Assembly (NCBI RefSeq): GCF_003367195.1
Contig: NZ_QRGO01000001.1
Location: forward strand, 2,094,501 to 2,158,500
Source: Undibacter mobilis
Lineage (GTDB): Bacteria; Pseudomonadota; Alphaproteobacteria; Rhizobiales; Xanthobacteraceae
DNA: 64,000 nt
Reading direction: 5' to 3'
Part shown: piece after piece, positions 45,673 through 55,938 of the stretch
Numbering within the stretch: the stretch's first letter is position 1
Layout: every line of letters begins with the position of its first letter
Notes under the pieces: generated by a model
Told to the model about the DNA's origin: nothing
The model's database searches: none
What the model saw: only the letters and a program-made list of their open reading frames with translations
Made by a program: the position numbers and the translations under genes

Positions 45673-46116
45673 ATGGATGTTCGGCGTTTGACCGCGTGGC
45701 GGTCGCTGACGATCTTGATGTTCGCGGCTCTGGTATCCGGCAACACGGCGGCGGTGGCGCAACAATTTCCGTTCGATCAGGTATTGGTGCTGGAAGCGCC
45801 GCGGATGGGCCCGTTGAAGCGCGTCCCGGTTCTCACCATCGGCGCCGATGGCCGTACCACGGTCGATCTGTGGTGCAAGACCGTACCGGCCTTGTTCGAA
45901 GTGAGTGGTGCGGAGATCAAAATCCAGACTGCGCCGCTGCCGGAGGCATTGCCGCTTTACATGAGCACCGGCCAATGCAGCCCGGAGCGGATGCAGGCCG
46001 ATGTCGCGCTGCTTGACCAGCTCACGCAGGCGACCGCATGGCAGCGCCAGGGCGATTATGTTTCGCTGGTGGGCCCGGGCGGTGCGCCGCTTCGGTTCAG
46101 GCTGTCGACCCACTGA
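45673..46116 (+). CDS. Small exported protein with a META/HslJ-like C-terminal segment
   Basis: The 147-residue product starts MDVRRLTAWRSLTIL behind a GGAG site and has a signal peptide ending AVAQQ. The mature part has strands such as VPVLTIGADGRTTVDLWC. The segment YMSTGQCSPERMQADVALLDQLTQATAW resembles the C-terminal half of HslJ/META-domain lipoproteins. The Cys pair (DLWCKTV, GQCSPE) may form a disulfide. Upstream in-frame TTG and ATG starts lack ribosome sites. It shares a terminator with groEL, which converges. Confidence 0.7.
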   Translation: MDVRRLTAWRSLTILMFAALVSGNTAAVAQQFPFDQVLVLEAPRMGPLKRVPVLTIGADGRTTVDLWCKTVPALFEVSGAEIKIQTAPLPEALPLYMSTGQCSPERMQADVALLDQLTQATAWQRQGDYVSLVGPGGAPLRFRLSTH

Positions 46117-46136
46117 GCCCCGACAATCGACGACAT

Positions 46137-46170
46137 AAAAAAGGCCCGGCTTTCGCCGGGCCTTTCTGCT
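46137..46170. terminator. Bidirectional terminator between the exported protein and groEL
   Basis: AAAAGGCCCGGC pairs with GCCGGGCCTTT around TTTC, with an A run on the left and Ts on the right. It serves both converging genes. Confidence 0.88.
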
Positions 46171-46189
46171 TTTGATCGAAGCAGGGCGC

Positions 46190-47836
<1,647 letters not shown>

Positions 47837-47866
47837 TTACTCCAAATGATTGGTGCTGGCGGGCGC

Positions 47867-48163
47867 TTAGGCGACGACGCCCATGATGTCGCTCTCCTTC
47901 ATGATCAGGAGATCTTCACCGTCGATTTTCACTTCGGTGCCGGACCACTTGCCGAACAGCACGCGGTCGCCGGCCTTGATGTCGAGCGGGATGAGCTTGC
48001 CGGTTTCGTCGCGGCCGCCTGGGCCGACGGCGATCACTTCGCCTTCCGACGGCTTTTCCTGGGCGGTGTCGGGGATGATGATGCCGCCCTTGGTCTTCTC
48101 GGAGGCGGTGATGCGGCGCACGACAACGCGGTCGTGCAGGGGACGGAACTTGGTCTTGGCCAT
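47867..48163 (-). CDS. groES: Co-chaperonin GroES
   Basis: The 98-residue lid of the GroEL chamber starts [18 protein letters not shown], has the mobile loop [14 protein letters not shown] (about 22-35), and ends [11 protein letters not shown]. An AAGGAA ribosome site precedes the ATG. The upstream in-frame extension contains the CIRCE-promoter region and is not coding. It is the first gene of the groESL operon. Confidence 0.98.
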   Translation of the reverse strand: MAKTKFRPLHDRVVVRRITASEKTKGGIIIPDTAQEKPSEGEVIAVGPGGRDETGKLIPLDIKAGDRVLFGKWSGTEVKIDGEDLLIMKESDIMGVVA

Positions 48164-48283
48164 GGGGATTTCCTTGGACTTCTTCGTTGAACCGGATGGC
48201 GACGGAGTAGACGGGGCTTGGCCCGTGCCTCCGGCGCCGAAGCGTCGGCCGCTGTGACTGAAATTGCAGGGATTATAACCCCT

Positions 48284-48309
48284 TAGCACTCCCTGATAGA
48301 GAGTGCCAA
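48284..48309 (-). promoter_or_regulatory. CIRCE operator of groESL (HrcA site)
   Basis: TTAGCACTC, a spacer of about nine bases, then GAGTGCCAA. This matches the CIRCE consensus TTAGCACTC-N9-GAGTGCTAA except for one base in the right arm. It is about 120 bases upstream of groES. HrcA would repress here and release on heat shock. Confidence 0.93.
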
Positions 48310-48475
48310 TTGCGCCAGCGGAGATATTGCCTTAACGGTTGGGTGTCAAGCTGGGGCTGGTCGCGAATGTGGCCGCATTCCGGGCACAAGTGGCCGCTAC
48401 CGAGCGTTAAGGCTTTTGCTTGCACCGCGTGCCGATGCCCCGCACTCTCACATCAAAGAGTTTTCAGGAGTCCCG
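48310..48475. other. Region between CIRCE and the divergent lipoprotein gene
   Basis: About 165 bases with no supported gene. It should hold the promoter of the plus-strand lipoprotein. No repeat or hairpin of note was seen. Confidence 0.4.
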
Positions 48476-49060
48476 ATGAGCTTTGCCAACCGCCAAGGTC
48501 TGCCCGGCACCCGCCTGCGGACCGCCCTGGTTCTCGGTGTCATCGCGCTCGGGATTGCCGGCTGTTCGACGACGCCCAGTGCGCCGCCCGAGCCGCCGCC
48601 GCCGCCCGTGGTGCCGACCTTGCCGCCGGGTTTCCCGCCTCAGGATATTGTCGGAAGCTGGGGCCTCGCCGCCTACCATCGCGAAGAAGATCGCGTGCGC
48701 ACCGAGACGAATGCCGCTAGCCAGTGCCGGCAGCCTTATGTGATCACCTTGGGCTCGACCGGCGGCGTCATGATGCATCTCGCCGACCAGGCAACGCCGA
48801 CCGAACTGCGTCTCAAGGGTGCGCCAGGCGGCAAGACCTATATCGGTCCCGATGGCGACCCGCCGGGCAGCCAGCAGGACCGTGAGGTGGTGCAGTTCGA
48901 TGGCCGCGTGCTTATCCTGCACTGGATGGACCCCGAGGTTCAGGGTCGCTACGGCAACATGATCTATGTGCGATGCTCGCCGGAGGGGGCGAAGAAGAAG
49001 CCTGCCGCCAAGCCGCGGCCCGCGGCGGCCAAGCCCAAGCCGAAGCCTGCTGCGCGGTAG
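48476..49060 (+). CDS. Small lipoprotein of unknown function
   Basis: The 194-residue protein starts MSFANRQGLPGTRLRT behind CAGGAG. It has a lipoprotein signal with lipobox IAGC (Cys near residue 29), then a run of Pro (PPEPPPPPVVPTLPPG). A compact domain follows (DIVGSWGLAAYHREEDR, GGVMMHLADQATPTELRL, VQFDGRVLILHWMDPEVQGRYGNMIYVRC). The C-terminus is a basic AKPKPKPAA tail. The middle resembles a small beta-barrel sensor fold, but no family was assigned. It is divergent from groES. Confidence 0.75.
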   Translation: MSFANRQGLPGTRLRTALVLGVIALGIAGCSTTPSAPPEPPPPPVVPTLPPGFPPQDIVGSWGLAAYHREEDRVRTETNAASQCRQPYVITLGSTGGVMMHLADQATPTELRLKGAPGGKTYIGPDGDPPGSQQDREVVQFDGRVLILHWMDPEVQGRYGNMIYVRCSPEGAKKKPAAKPRPAAAKPKPKPAAR

Positions 49061-49089
49061 GCACCGGAAGGCGCACCGCCTATAGTGGT

Positions 49090-49190
49090 CATGGCCGGGC
49101 TTGTCCCGGCCATCTCGCTTGGGAGGGCGCAGTGCCCGACTGATCGGGACGCCCAGGACAAGCCTGGGTATCGCAGACCCAGGCATGACC
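49090..49190. repeat. Composite intergenic palindromic repeat upstream of the MFS gene
   Basis: ATGGCCGGG (49091-49099) pairs with CCCGGCCAT (49105-49113) around CTTGT. A second unit pairs CCCAGG (49152-49157) with CCTGGG (49163-49168), followed by GACCCAGGCATGAC. This type of GGACAAGCC(T/C)GGG element is common between genes in Rhizobiales. It ends within ten bases of the MFS start codon. Confidence 0.65.
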
Positions 49191-49197
49191 CGCGCTG

Positions 49198-50388
49198 ATG
49201 ATCCCGCCGAGTGATTTCATCCACGGCCCTTGGCGCGCAGTGCCGGTGCTCGGCGTCACGCAAATTCTGGCCTGGGGCGGCATCTACTACACGCCGGTGC
49301 TGATCGTGCCGATGATCGCGCGCGAGCACGGCTGGTCGATGTCCTTCGCCATGGGTGGCTTCTCCGTCGCCCTGCTGGCGGCCGGCCTCTCGGCGCCTTA
49401 CATCGGCCGCGCCATCGATCGCTTTGGCGGCCATCTCGTAATGACCGCCGGCTCGCTGCTCGGCGCGCTCGGCCTCGTCCTGATCACCATCGCCGAGCAT
49501 CGCGCCGCCTACATTGCAGTTTGGATACTCCTCGGCGTCGCATTGTCGGCGAGCCTCTACGACGCCGCCTTCGCCTCGCTCGGCCGCATCTTCGGCGCCG
49601 CCGCGCGGCGGCCGATCACGGCGTTGACCTTGGCCGGAGGCTTTGCGTCGACCGTGGGTTGGCCGGCCACCCATTTCCTCACCGAAGCGGTGGGCTGGCG
49701 CGGCACCTATCTCATCTATGCCGCGCTGCTTGTCGTCATTGCGGCGCCGCTGCATGCCTTCCTGCTGCCGCGCGAGCGCTTCGCCGCGGCCCCGCCGCCA
49801 ACCGACGGCATCAAGGCTCCGGACAAGGTGCTGCCGGCGCGCGGCTGGCCATTCGTTCTCGTTGCCGGCGGTTTTGCCGTTTACGCCTTCGTGCCGTCGG
49901 CGCTGGCGGCGCATCTCCTTGCGATCTTCGCGCGCTCCGGCATCGACAGCGACACGGTGGTGTGGATCGGCGCGCTGTTCGGCCCGGCCCAGGTCGGCGC
50001 CCGCGTTATCGAATTCGCCTTCGGCCGCAACCTGCATCCTTTGTGGATCGCGCGCATCGCGCTGACGACCTTGTTTACCGGCTTCATCATGATTGCGGTG
50101 CTCGGCATCGCGCCGCCGGTGGCGGCCGCCTTTGCCATCGTCTTCGGCGGCTCCAACGGCCTTATCACCATCGCGCGCGGCGCGGTGCCGCTCGCGTTGT
50201 TCGGCGCCTCCGGCTACGGCCGGCTGATGGGCCGGCTGGCTTTTCCGTTCCTGCTGGTGCAGGCGGCGGCGCCGCTGGTGATGGCGGCGGTGATCGACGG
50301 CCTATCCGACACGGCGGCATTGGCGCTGGCCTGCGCTTTCGGTACGGCCGCGCTCGTTTGTTTCTATGTGATCAGACGGCCGGCCTAG
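49198..50388 (+). CDS. Major facilitator superfamily transporter
   Basis: The 396-residue protein has about twelve membrane spans. It starts MIPPSDFIHGPWRAVPVLGVTQILAWGG. GRAIDRFGGHLVMTAGSLLGALG is the usual loop 2-3 motif region (basic/Asp). It looks like an uptake- or efflux-type MFS permease with no clear substrate. The start codon sits at the edge of a dispersed repeat, and there is no ribosome site. It converges with the CheZ-like gene, 12 bases apart. Confidence 0.88.
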   Translation: MIPPSDFIHGPWRAVPVLGVTQILAWGGIYYTPVLIVPMIAREHGWSMSFAMGGFSVALLAAGLSAPYIGRAIDRFGGHLVMTAGSLLGALGLVLITIAEHRAAYIAVWILLGVALSASLYDAAFASLGRIFGAAARRPITALTLAGGFASTVGWPATHFLTEAVGWRGTYLIYAALLVVIAAPLHAFLLPRERFAAAPPPTDGIKAPDKVLPARGWPFVLVAGGFAVYAFVPSALAAHLLAIFARSGIDSDTVVWIGALFGPAQVGARVIEFAFGRNLHPLWIARIALTTLFTGFIMIAVLGIAPPVAAAFAIVFGGSNGLITIARGAVPLALFGASGYGRLMGRLAFPFLLVQAAAPLVMAAVIDGLSDTAALALACAFGTAALVCFYVIRRPA

Positions 50389-50400
50389 ACAGCGCGGTTG

Positions 50401-51030
50401 TCAGGCAAACATCCGGTCGATGTCGCGCTGTGTGGCGTGGCCAAGGTCCCCGGTCAATTTGGGGCCGTTGAGCAGGCCATCGCCTTTGGCCGATCCATCC
50501 ATCGGCTCGGATGCGGCATGGACGCCGTTGCAGCGCGCGAGAATGACGTCGAGCTGCTTTTCCACCGACGCCAGCATGCCGATCACCTTGCCGATATGCT
50601 GACCGGCGATATCCTGGAAATTGCAGGCTTCGTAGATCTTGACGATCTGATCCTGGATATCCTGGGCGAGGCCGCGCCTGAAATCGTCGGACAGACTGGC
50701 GGCGAGTGTGCGCGCGCTGTCGTCGGCGGCTTCGGCGGTGCCGAGGATGGTGTCGGTTGCGCCGCGCATCGCGGCGACGGCAGCGCCGAGTTCATCGCCG
50801 GCGCGGGTGAGGCGACGCTCCGCGCCATCGCCGATCATCGCGACGAGTTCGCGCTTATTGTGCGCGACCGACTCGTGAATGTAGGCAAGCTCGGCCTTGA
50901 GCCCGAGCAGCGCTTCGACATTGTCGCTCGGCGTGGCTGCAGGGATCGGCGGCGCGCGCATGGCAAGGCCGGCGCCCGGCTGCCGCCGCGCCGCAAGCAT
51001 CGCTTCGATCCTGAACACCTTGCGCTGCAC
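50401..51030 (-). CDS. CheZ-like phosphatase family protein
   Basis: The 209-residue mostly helical protein carries the CheZ catalytic motif in IYEACNFQDIAGQHIGKVI (about 130-148). The Asp and Gln used by CheZ for CheY-P dephosphorylation are conserved (QD-x3-Q). The C-terminus DIDRMFA resembles the CheY-binding tail of CheZ. A GTG start at 51030 is assumed; an ATG at 51000 with AGGA upstream is a fair alternative. No other chemotaxis gene is nearby, so its response-regulator partner is elsewhere. Confidence 0.85.
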   Translation of the reverse strand: MQRKVFRIEAMLAARRQPGAGLAMRAPPIPAATPSDNVEALLGLKAELAYIHESVAHNKRELVAMIGDGAERRLTRAGDELGAAVAAMRGATDTILGTAEAADDSARTLAASLSDDFRRGLAQDIQDQIVKIYEACNFQDIAGQHIGKVIGMLASVEKQLDVILARCNGVHAASEPMDGSAKGDGLLNGPKLTGDLGHATQRDIDRMFA

Positions 51031-51285
51031 GGTTCCGGGTCCCGCTTGTCGAAGTCAGGCTTTACCGCGTGGTGAATTAACAGCGCGTTGCACCGCGAAA
51101 ACGTGATTAAAAGATCGTGTATGTCGCGAAGCGCCGGTTAACCAAGACCGCCGGCATTTTACTCAAAATAAACGCTGGCGGTGACGAAGTTCACTGGCGA
51201 CGGACCCGCGCATGGCTCGATTTACCAATCGGTGCTTGATTGGGAGCATGAGCGGGCGACGTTTGTTTGTTGTGTGAGTGGCGTA

Positions 51286-52137
51286 ATGCGTCAGCGTTCG
51301 ACGATCCTTGGCCTGGCCGCGCTCGTGCTGTGCGCGATGCCGGCGCACGCGCAGTACTATGCGCAGCCGCAGCAGCAATATTACGCGCCGCCGGTGCAAG
51401 GCCGCGCCGTGCCGCGCGCGCAAATGCAGATGGCTACTCCGCCGATGGTGGTTGTCGCGCAGCCGCAGCGCATGGAGCGCGGCCTCGGCGGCGGCTTCAT
51501 CGAGGCGATATTCGGTGGCGGTGGCAGCAGCGACCGCATGCAGGGCTACGTGCCGTTGCCGCATCAGCAACAGCAGCCGCAATACGTCGCGCCGCCGCAG
51601 GGCTATTATGGCCAGCCCGCCCCGGTGCAGCAGGTCTACGCCAACACCGGTCCGATTGTCGGTGAGCCGCTGGCGCCGCGCGATTATCCGATCAATCCGA
51701 TCTACGAAAGACAGGAAGTCATCTATCGGGGCCCTGAAGAGCCGGGCACGGTCGTCATCGATACGCCGAACAAGTTTCTGTATCTCGTTCAGCCGGGCGG
51801 ACGCGCACTGCGCTATGGCATCGGCGTCGGCCGGCCGGGCTTCACCTGGGCCGGCACGCATCTGGTGTCTGCGAAGAAAGAATGGCCGGACTGGACGCCG
51901 CCGAAGGAAATGCTGGAGCGTCAGCCTTATCTGCCGCGCCACATGGAAGGCGGGCCGAACAATCCGCTCGGTGCGCGCGCGCTCTATCTCGGCTCGACCC
52001 TCTATCGCATCCACGGCTCGAACGAACCGTGGACCATCGGGCAGAACGTATCGTCGGGCTGTATCCGCATGCGCAACGCCGACGTCGAAGACCTCTACGA
52101 GCGCGTCAAGGTCGGCGCCAAGGTCGTGGTGATGTGA
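51286..52137 (+). CDS. L,D-transpeptidase (YkuD family), exported
   Basis: The 283-residue periplasmic enzyme cross-links peptidoglycan or attaches proteins to it. A signal peptide ends near AHAQYY. A Gln/Pro/Tyr-rich linker of about 110 residues follows, then the YkuD domain with IYRIHGSNEPWTIG and the catalytic SSGCIRMRN (Cys near residue 262). The start MRQRSTILGL is preferred to an upstream GTG extension without a ribosome site. It converges with the DUF2076 gene. Confidence 0.93.
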   Translation: MRQRSTILGLAALVLCAMPAHAQYYAQPQQQYYAPPVQGRAVPRAQMQMATPPMVVVAQPQRMERGLGGGFIEAIFGGGGSSDRMQGYVPLPHQQQQPQYVAPPQGYYGQPAPVQQVYANTGPIVGEPLAPRDYPINPIYERQEVIYRGPEEPGTVVIDTPNKFLYLVQPGGRALRYGIGVGRPGFTWAGTHLVSAKKEWPDWTPPKEMLERQPYLPRHMEGGPNNPLGARALYLGSTLYRIHGSNEPWTIGQNVSSGCIRMRNADVEDLYERVKVGAKVVVM

Positions 52138-52142
52138 GCGGC

Positions 52143-52874
52143 CTAGGCGTCGCCGCCGCCATCGCCACCGAAGTCACCGCCGAAATCACCGTTGTCCGCG
52201 GTGTCGAACTGATCGCCCGAAGAATTGTCGTCGTCGAACAGTCCGGCCCGGCGATCGCCGCCGACATCGTTCAAGCCGGCGTCGCGCGACAGGTCGCCGC
52301 CCGCGGCATTGTCGCTTCCGCTCCACGGATTGCTTGAGCCCTGATCGCGCGGCACGTCGGCCATGGCGCTGCCGCTGTGGTGGCCGCCAAACATGCCGCC
52401 CAGCGCATTGAACAGCAGCGAGCCGCCGATGACGCCGGCCGCGGTCGCCGCCGCGGTGCCAAGGAACGAGGGGCCGCCGCCCGGAGCTTGCGCCTGCGGT
52501 GCTGCATTGAACGGCGAGGCGGGCTGCGCCGGCGCCAGCGCGCCGCCGGTGTTCCAGCGTGAATCCGAAGCGCCGCCCGCGCGCACGCTCGGCACCGAGC
52601 CGCGGCCGCCGCCCAGCGCGTTGCGCATCGAATCGAGAAAACCGCCGCTCGCGGGCGCTTCGGCTTCACCGCTCAGTTCGCGGATGCGGGCTTCGGCCTG
52701 CTTCAAGGCCTCGTCCTGCACCAGCACGGTCTGGGTGAGCGCATACAGTGCGTGCGGCGCGCGCTGTGAGGCCTCGGCGATGGCGCGCTCGGCGCTGGCA
52801 TCGCGCGGCATCGTCTCGAGTTTGGCGAGCTTGTCGAACAGCTCGTCGATCATCTGGCGTTCCTGCGGCGTCAT
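52143..52874 (-). CDS. DUF2076 family protein
   Basis: The 243-residue protein starts MTPQERQMIDELFDKL behind GGGAGG. The N-terminal helical region (about 1-80; APHALYALTQTVLVQDEALKQA) is the DUF2076 signature. A Pro/Ala/Gly-rich stretch follows, then GVIGGSLLFNALGGMFGGHHSG, a glycine-rich hydrophobic segment that may insert in a membrane. The tail is Asp/Gly-rich (DNGDFGGDFGG). The function of the family is unknown. Confidence 0.88.
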   Translation of the reverse strand: MTPQERQMIDELFDKLAKLETMPRDASAERAIAEASQRAPHALYALTQTVLVQDEALKQAEARIRELSGEAEAPASGGFLDSMRNALGGGRGSVPSVRAGGASDSRWNTGGALAPAQPASPFNAAPQAQAPGGGPSFLGTAAATAAGVIGGSLLFNALGGMFGGHHSGSAMADVPRDQGSSNPWSGSDNAAGGDLSRDAGLNDVGGDRRAGLFDDDNSSGDQFDTADNGDFGGDFGGDGGGDA

Positions 52875-52915
52875 GAACTTCCTCCCAAAGCGCGCGATCG
52901 GCACGCCCCCAGCAT

Positions 52916-53794
52916 CTAGGAAGCGCCGCCGCCTGTGCCAGAGGGCTGCGCCCGATCGGCACTCGCCAATTCGACATGGTGCGCGGCGAGCACGGCCGGA
53001 TAAGCATCCGAGTTGAAAAAGGCGAATTCGTGCTCACGCAACGTCGTCAGGCTGTCGAGCGAACGTAGCTCGGCATCGACGAAGCCCGGATGACACATGA
53101 TCAGGCCGCCATCCGGCAGCCCCTTGAGGAAGCGGGGAAATATCTTGGTGAAATCGGCCTTCGGATTGAACGAATAGGCCCCGGCAAAGGCCGGATTGGT
53201 GGCGACGCCGAGCCGGGCCGCCTTGGTGCGGAAGCCGACATTGAGAATGTCGATGACGAGCGCCTTCGGTTCATGCAACGGCCGGGCGCTGCGCGGCCGG
53301 CCGCACTGGCGCACCCAGGCCCCGGGCACGGTCTCCGCGGCGACCTTGAGGAAAGCGTCGCGCACCTGCGGCAGCAGCTGCACATGCTGGTGGCCGTCGA
53401 GATAGTCGGGCAGACGGCCGAACAGCCCGACAAAGGCCTCGACCTGCGTGGCGATTTCGATGGTCAGCATTTCGACATTGAGCCGCCGCACCATCGAGAG
53501 CCGCATCAGGTCGGTTTGCGGCAGGAAGGCGCCGTCGCGCAGCGGCGCAAAGCCGGCGCTCAGCGGCTTGAACGGCGCGGTGAGCGTGACATGCAGGCCG
53601 ATCGCGGCTTGTCCGTCGCTGTTCGCGTCGACCAGCGCGTCGGCATCGGCGCGATCGAGATGCGTCGCCGCCGTCATCACCGACGTGGCATTGAGCCGCC
53701 GCCGCGCGATCAGTTGGCGGATGGCGTCATTGACGCCGGGCGCCATGCCGTAATCGTCGGCGCACAGCCAGATGCGGCGGGTTCTGGCGGACAA
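52916..53794 (-). CDS. ChbG/HpnK-family carbohydrate deacetylase
   Basis: The 292-residue YdjC-like hydrolase removes an N-acetyl group from a sugar or sugar-lipid. The metal-binding motifs are ADDYGMAPGVN (about 12-22), GLHVTLTAPF and DYLDGHQHVQLLP; the Asp and His cluster fits a divalent-metal site. The TTG start is preceded by GGAG lying inside the end of the glycosyltransferase gene, which stops only 3 bases before. The two are probably co-translated. HpnK relatives act in hopanoid or sugar-lipid modification. Confidence 0.87.
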   Translation of the reverse strand: MSARTRRIWLCADDYGMAPGVNDAIRQLIARRRLNATSVMTAATHLDRADADALVDANSDGQAAIGLHVTLTAPFKPLSAGFAPLRDGAFLPQTDLMRLSMVRRLNVEMLTIEIATQVEAFVGLFGRLPDYLDGHQHVQLLPQVRDAFLKVAAETVPGAWVRQCGRPRSARPLHEPKALVIDILNVGFRTKAARLGVATNPAFAGAYSFNPKADFTKIFPRFLKGLPDGGLIMCHPGFVDAELRSLDSLTTLREHEFAFFNSDAYPAVLAAHHVELASADRAQPSGTGGGAS

Positions 53795-53797
53795 GGC

Positions 53798-54853
53798 CTA
53801 CTCCGCGCCCGCGGTGCGCGGCACGTCTTGCTTGGTCTCTTTCACGCTGTGTTCGGCGACGACATAGACCGGGCGGCCTTTGACCTCGGACAACAGCTTG
53901 CCGATGTACTCGCCGAGCACGCCGATCATCAGCAGTTGCACCGCGCCGATGAACATGATGCTGACCACCAGCGACGGATAACCCGGCACGTCCTTGCCGA
54001 ACAACAAGGTCTCCAACATGATCCAGAGGCCGAACAGCAGCGCCGTGGCGGCGAGCAGCACGCCGAGCAGGCTGGCGACGCGCAGCGGCGCCACCGAGAA
54101 CGACGTCAGCCCTTCGATCGACAGTCCGATCAGCGACCAGACATTCCAGCTCGTGACGCCGTGCTCGCGTTCGGCCGGCTCGTAATCGACGCGCACCTGA
54201 CGGAAGCCGATCCAGGTCGACAGGCCCTTGAAGAAACGGTTGCGCTCGGGAAGCTGGCGCAGCGCCTCGGCGGCGCGCGGCGAGAGCAGGCGGAAGTCGC
54301 CCGCGTCTTCCGGAATTTTAAGGCGGGCGCGCCAGTTCAGCAGCCAGTAGAATCCGGCGACGCCCTGCCGGCGCAGGAACGGCTCGTTCTCGCGATGCGC
54401 CTTGGCGGTATAGACGACGTCGTAACCGTCATCGAGCCAGCGCGACACCAGAGTGCCGATCAGGCTCGGCGGATGCTGGCCGTCGCCGTCCATGAACAGC
54501 ACGGCGCCATGCCGGCAATGGTCGAGGCCGGCGAGCAGAGCGGCTTCCTTGCCGAAATTGCGCGACAGGCCAATCGCCTGCACGTCGAGCGACAAGGCCG
54601 GCAGCGCCAGCGCCACGCGGAAGGTGTCGTCGCGGCTGCCGTCATCGACATAAATGACCTCGACCGCGAGGCCATATTTGCTGGTCAGCGAGCGCGCGAC
54701 TTCGGCGATCCGCTCGTGCAGGACCGGCAGGCCCTTGGCCTCGTTGTAGACGGGCACCACGATCGACAGCCCGCCCGCCGGCGCACTGCGCCCGGCCCCT
54801 GTCTTGTCGGCTCGGTTGGCCGATTTCCGGGGTTTTGCCGGAGATTTAGGCAC
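53798..54853 (-). CDS. Glycosyltransferase family 2, polyprenyl-phosphate sugar transferase type
   Basis: The 351-residue protein belongs to the ArnC/GtrB/DPM group, which moves a sugar from a nucleotide donor to undecaprenyl phosphate. It has LSIVVPVYNEAKGL, DDGSRDDTF, the catalytic DGDGQHPP and RNRFFKGLSTWIGF. Two C-terminal membrane helices follow (about 255-320). A GTG at 54853 with GGAG upstream is preferred; an ATG at 54889 is in frame but lacks a site. The deacetylase follows directly, and a GtrA flippase is divergent. Confidence 0.92.
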   Translation of the reverse strand: MPKSPAKPRKSANRADKTGAGRSAPAGGLSIVVPVYNEAKGLPVLHERIAEVARSLTSKYGLAVEVIYVDDGSRDDTFRVALALPALSLDVQAIGLSRNFGKEAALLAGLDHCRHGAVLFMDGDGQHPPSLIGTLVSRWLDDGYDVVYTAKAHRENEPFLRRQGVAGFYWLLNWRARLKIPEDAGDFRLLSPRAAEALRQLPERNRFFKGLSTWIGFRQVRVDYEPAEREHGVTSWNVWSLIGLSIEGLTSFSVAPLRVASLLGVLLAATALLFGLWIMLETLLFGKDVPGYPSLVVSIMFIGAVQLLMIGVLGEYIGKLLSEVKGRPVYVVAEHSVKETKQDVPRTAGAE

Positions 54854-54987
54854 GTAAATTCTCCATGTAAGCGGCGATCTATAGCGCATGGATGCCGCCT
54901 TGTCGCCCCGGTGGCCGCCGCGGTCTTGTCCGCGGAACCTCCTTTTCGGACAAGACCTTGGCGAGCCGGGATGGTAAGGAAGCCCGC

Positions 54988-55440
54988 ATGATCGAAATGC
55001 TGCAAAATCTTGTTCACCGGCTCAAGGTGGCCTGGGCCGAGCGGGCCATCGCCCTCAAGGCCCTCAGCTTCGCCATGATCGGCGTGGTCAACACGGCGAT
55101 CGACTTTTCCATCTTCTGGACGGCCAACCAGTTGCTCGGCTGGCGGCTGGTGCCGGCCAATGTCATTGCCTGGGTGACGGCGGTGTCGTTCTCCTATGCG
55201 ATGAATTCCTTCATCACCTTCGGCCCGGAGTCCGGCCGGGTGCTGCGCTGGCGCGACTATGCCACCTTCGTTGCCTCCGGCGTTGCCGGCATGGTGGCCT
55301 CGACCGCGACTTTGGTGGCGCTGTCCTATGTGCTGCCGGTGGTCGCCGCGAAACTCATCTCGATCCTGGTCAGTTTCGTGGTCAATTTCTCGCTGTCGCA
55401 TTTCGTGGTGTTCAAGAGCCGCGAACAGCAACGCTCGTAA
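54988..55440 (+). CDS. GtrA-family membrane protein
   Basis: The 150-residue four-span protein starts MIEMLQNLVHRLKVAW behind AAGGA. It has the GtrA features ALSFAMIGVVNTAIDFSIFW, YAMNSFITF and VVNFSLSHFVVF. GtrA-like proteins flip undecaprenyl-linked sugars across the membrane. It is divergent from the GT2 gene with 134 bases between the starts, so one regulatory region may serve both. Confidence 0.92.
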   Translation: MIEMLQNLVHRLKVAWAERAIALKALSFAMIGVVNTAIDFSIFWTANQLLGWRLVPANVIAWVTAVSFSYAMNSFITFGPESGRVLRWRDYATFVASGVAGMVASTATLVALSYVLPVVAAKLISILVSFVVNFSLSHFVVFKSREQQRS

Positions 55441-55578
55441 TCCGGCGCCGGATTTTACGCCGGCGCTACGCGCCGGTTATGGTGGCGCTACACGTGGCGT
55501 TGTCTTTTAAAGACCCAATTTGCGTTTCCATGGCGCGACAATTTCATAGCGTGCGGCTTCGTCGCTATGGAGCTGAAG

Positions 55579-55872
55579 ATGCGCCTTGCCGTCCTGGCCG
55601 CTGTTGTACTCACCGTCTGGAATGTCGCGCCCGCAGCGGCCGAAGACGCATTCATCCAGCCGCGCAATCTGCCTGCCAGTGCCCGGGCCGAGACGACCGC
55701 CGATGCGCCCACCTACGACGAATGTTTCCAGCTCGGCTGGGTGCGCGGCGTTCATGTCGAGCGCGGCGAATGGGACGATTTCTACAGCCAGTGCCGTCAG
55801 GGCGAGGTGCCGTTCGCGAGCGGCATGAACGTCGATTCGGTGCCACTCGACCACCGGCACGCGGTGCCCTAG
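55579..55872 (+). CDS. Small exported protein of unknown function
   Basis: The 97-residue protein starts MRLAVLAAVVLTVWN, with GGAG ahead, and has a signal peptide ending near PAAAED. The mature part has DAPTYDECFQLGWVRGVHVERGEWDDFYSQC, a compact aromatic and acidic segment with two Cys that may bridge. No family was recognised. It is followed by a PLP-enzyme gene 66 bases downstream. Confidence 0.65.
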   Translation: MRLAVLAAVVLTVWNVAPAAAEDAFIQPRNLPASARAETTADAPTYDECFQLGWVRGVHVERGEWDDFYSQCRQGEVPFASGMNVDSVPLDHRHAVP

Positions 55873-55938
55873 CGGCCACAATCTTCTGCTAGCCTTTGTG
55901 CTGCGGCCGCCCGCGCCGCCAGCACAAAGGACATCGCC

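Noticed and set aside
53090..54991. Plus-strand open frame of 633 codons antisense to ChbG and GT2
   Set aside because: Shadow of two genes with clear motifs; composition is typical of antisense GC-rich frames.
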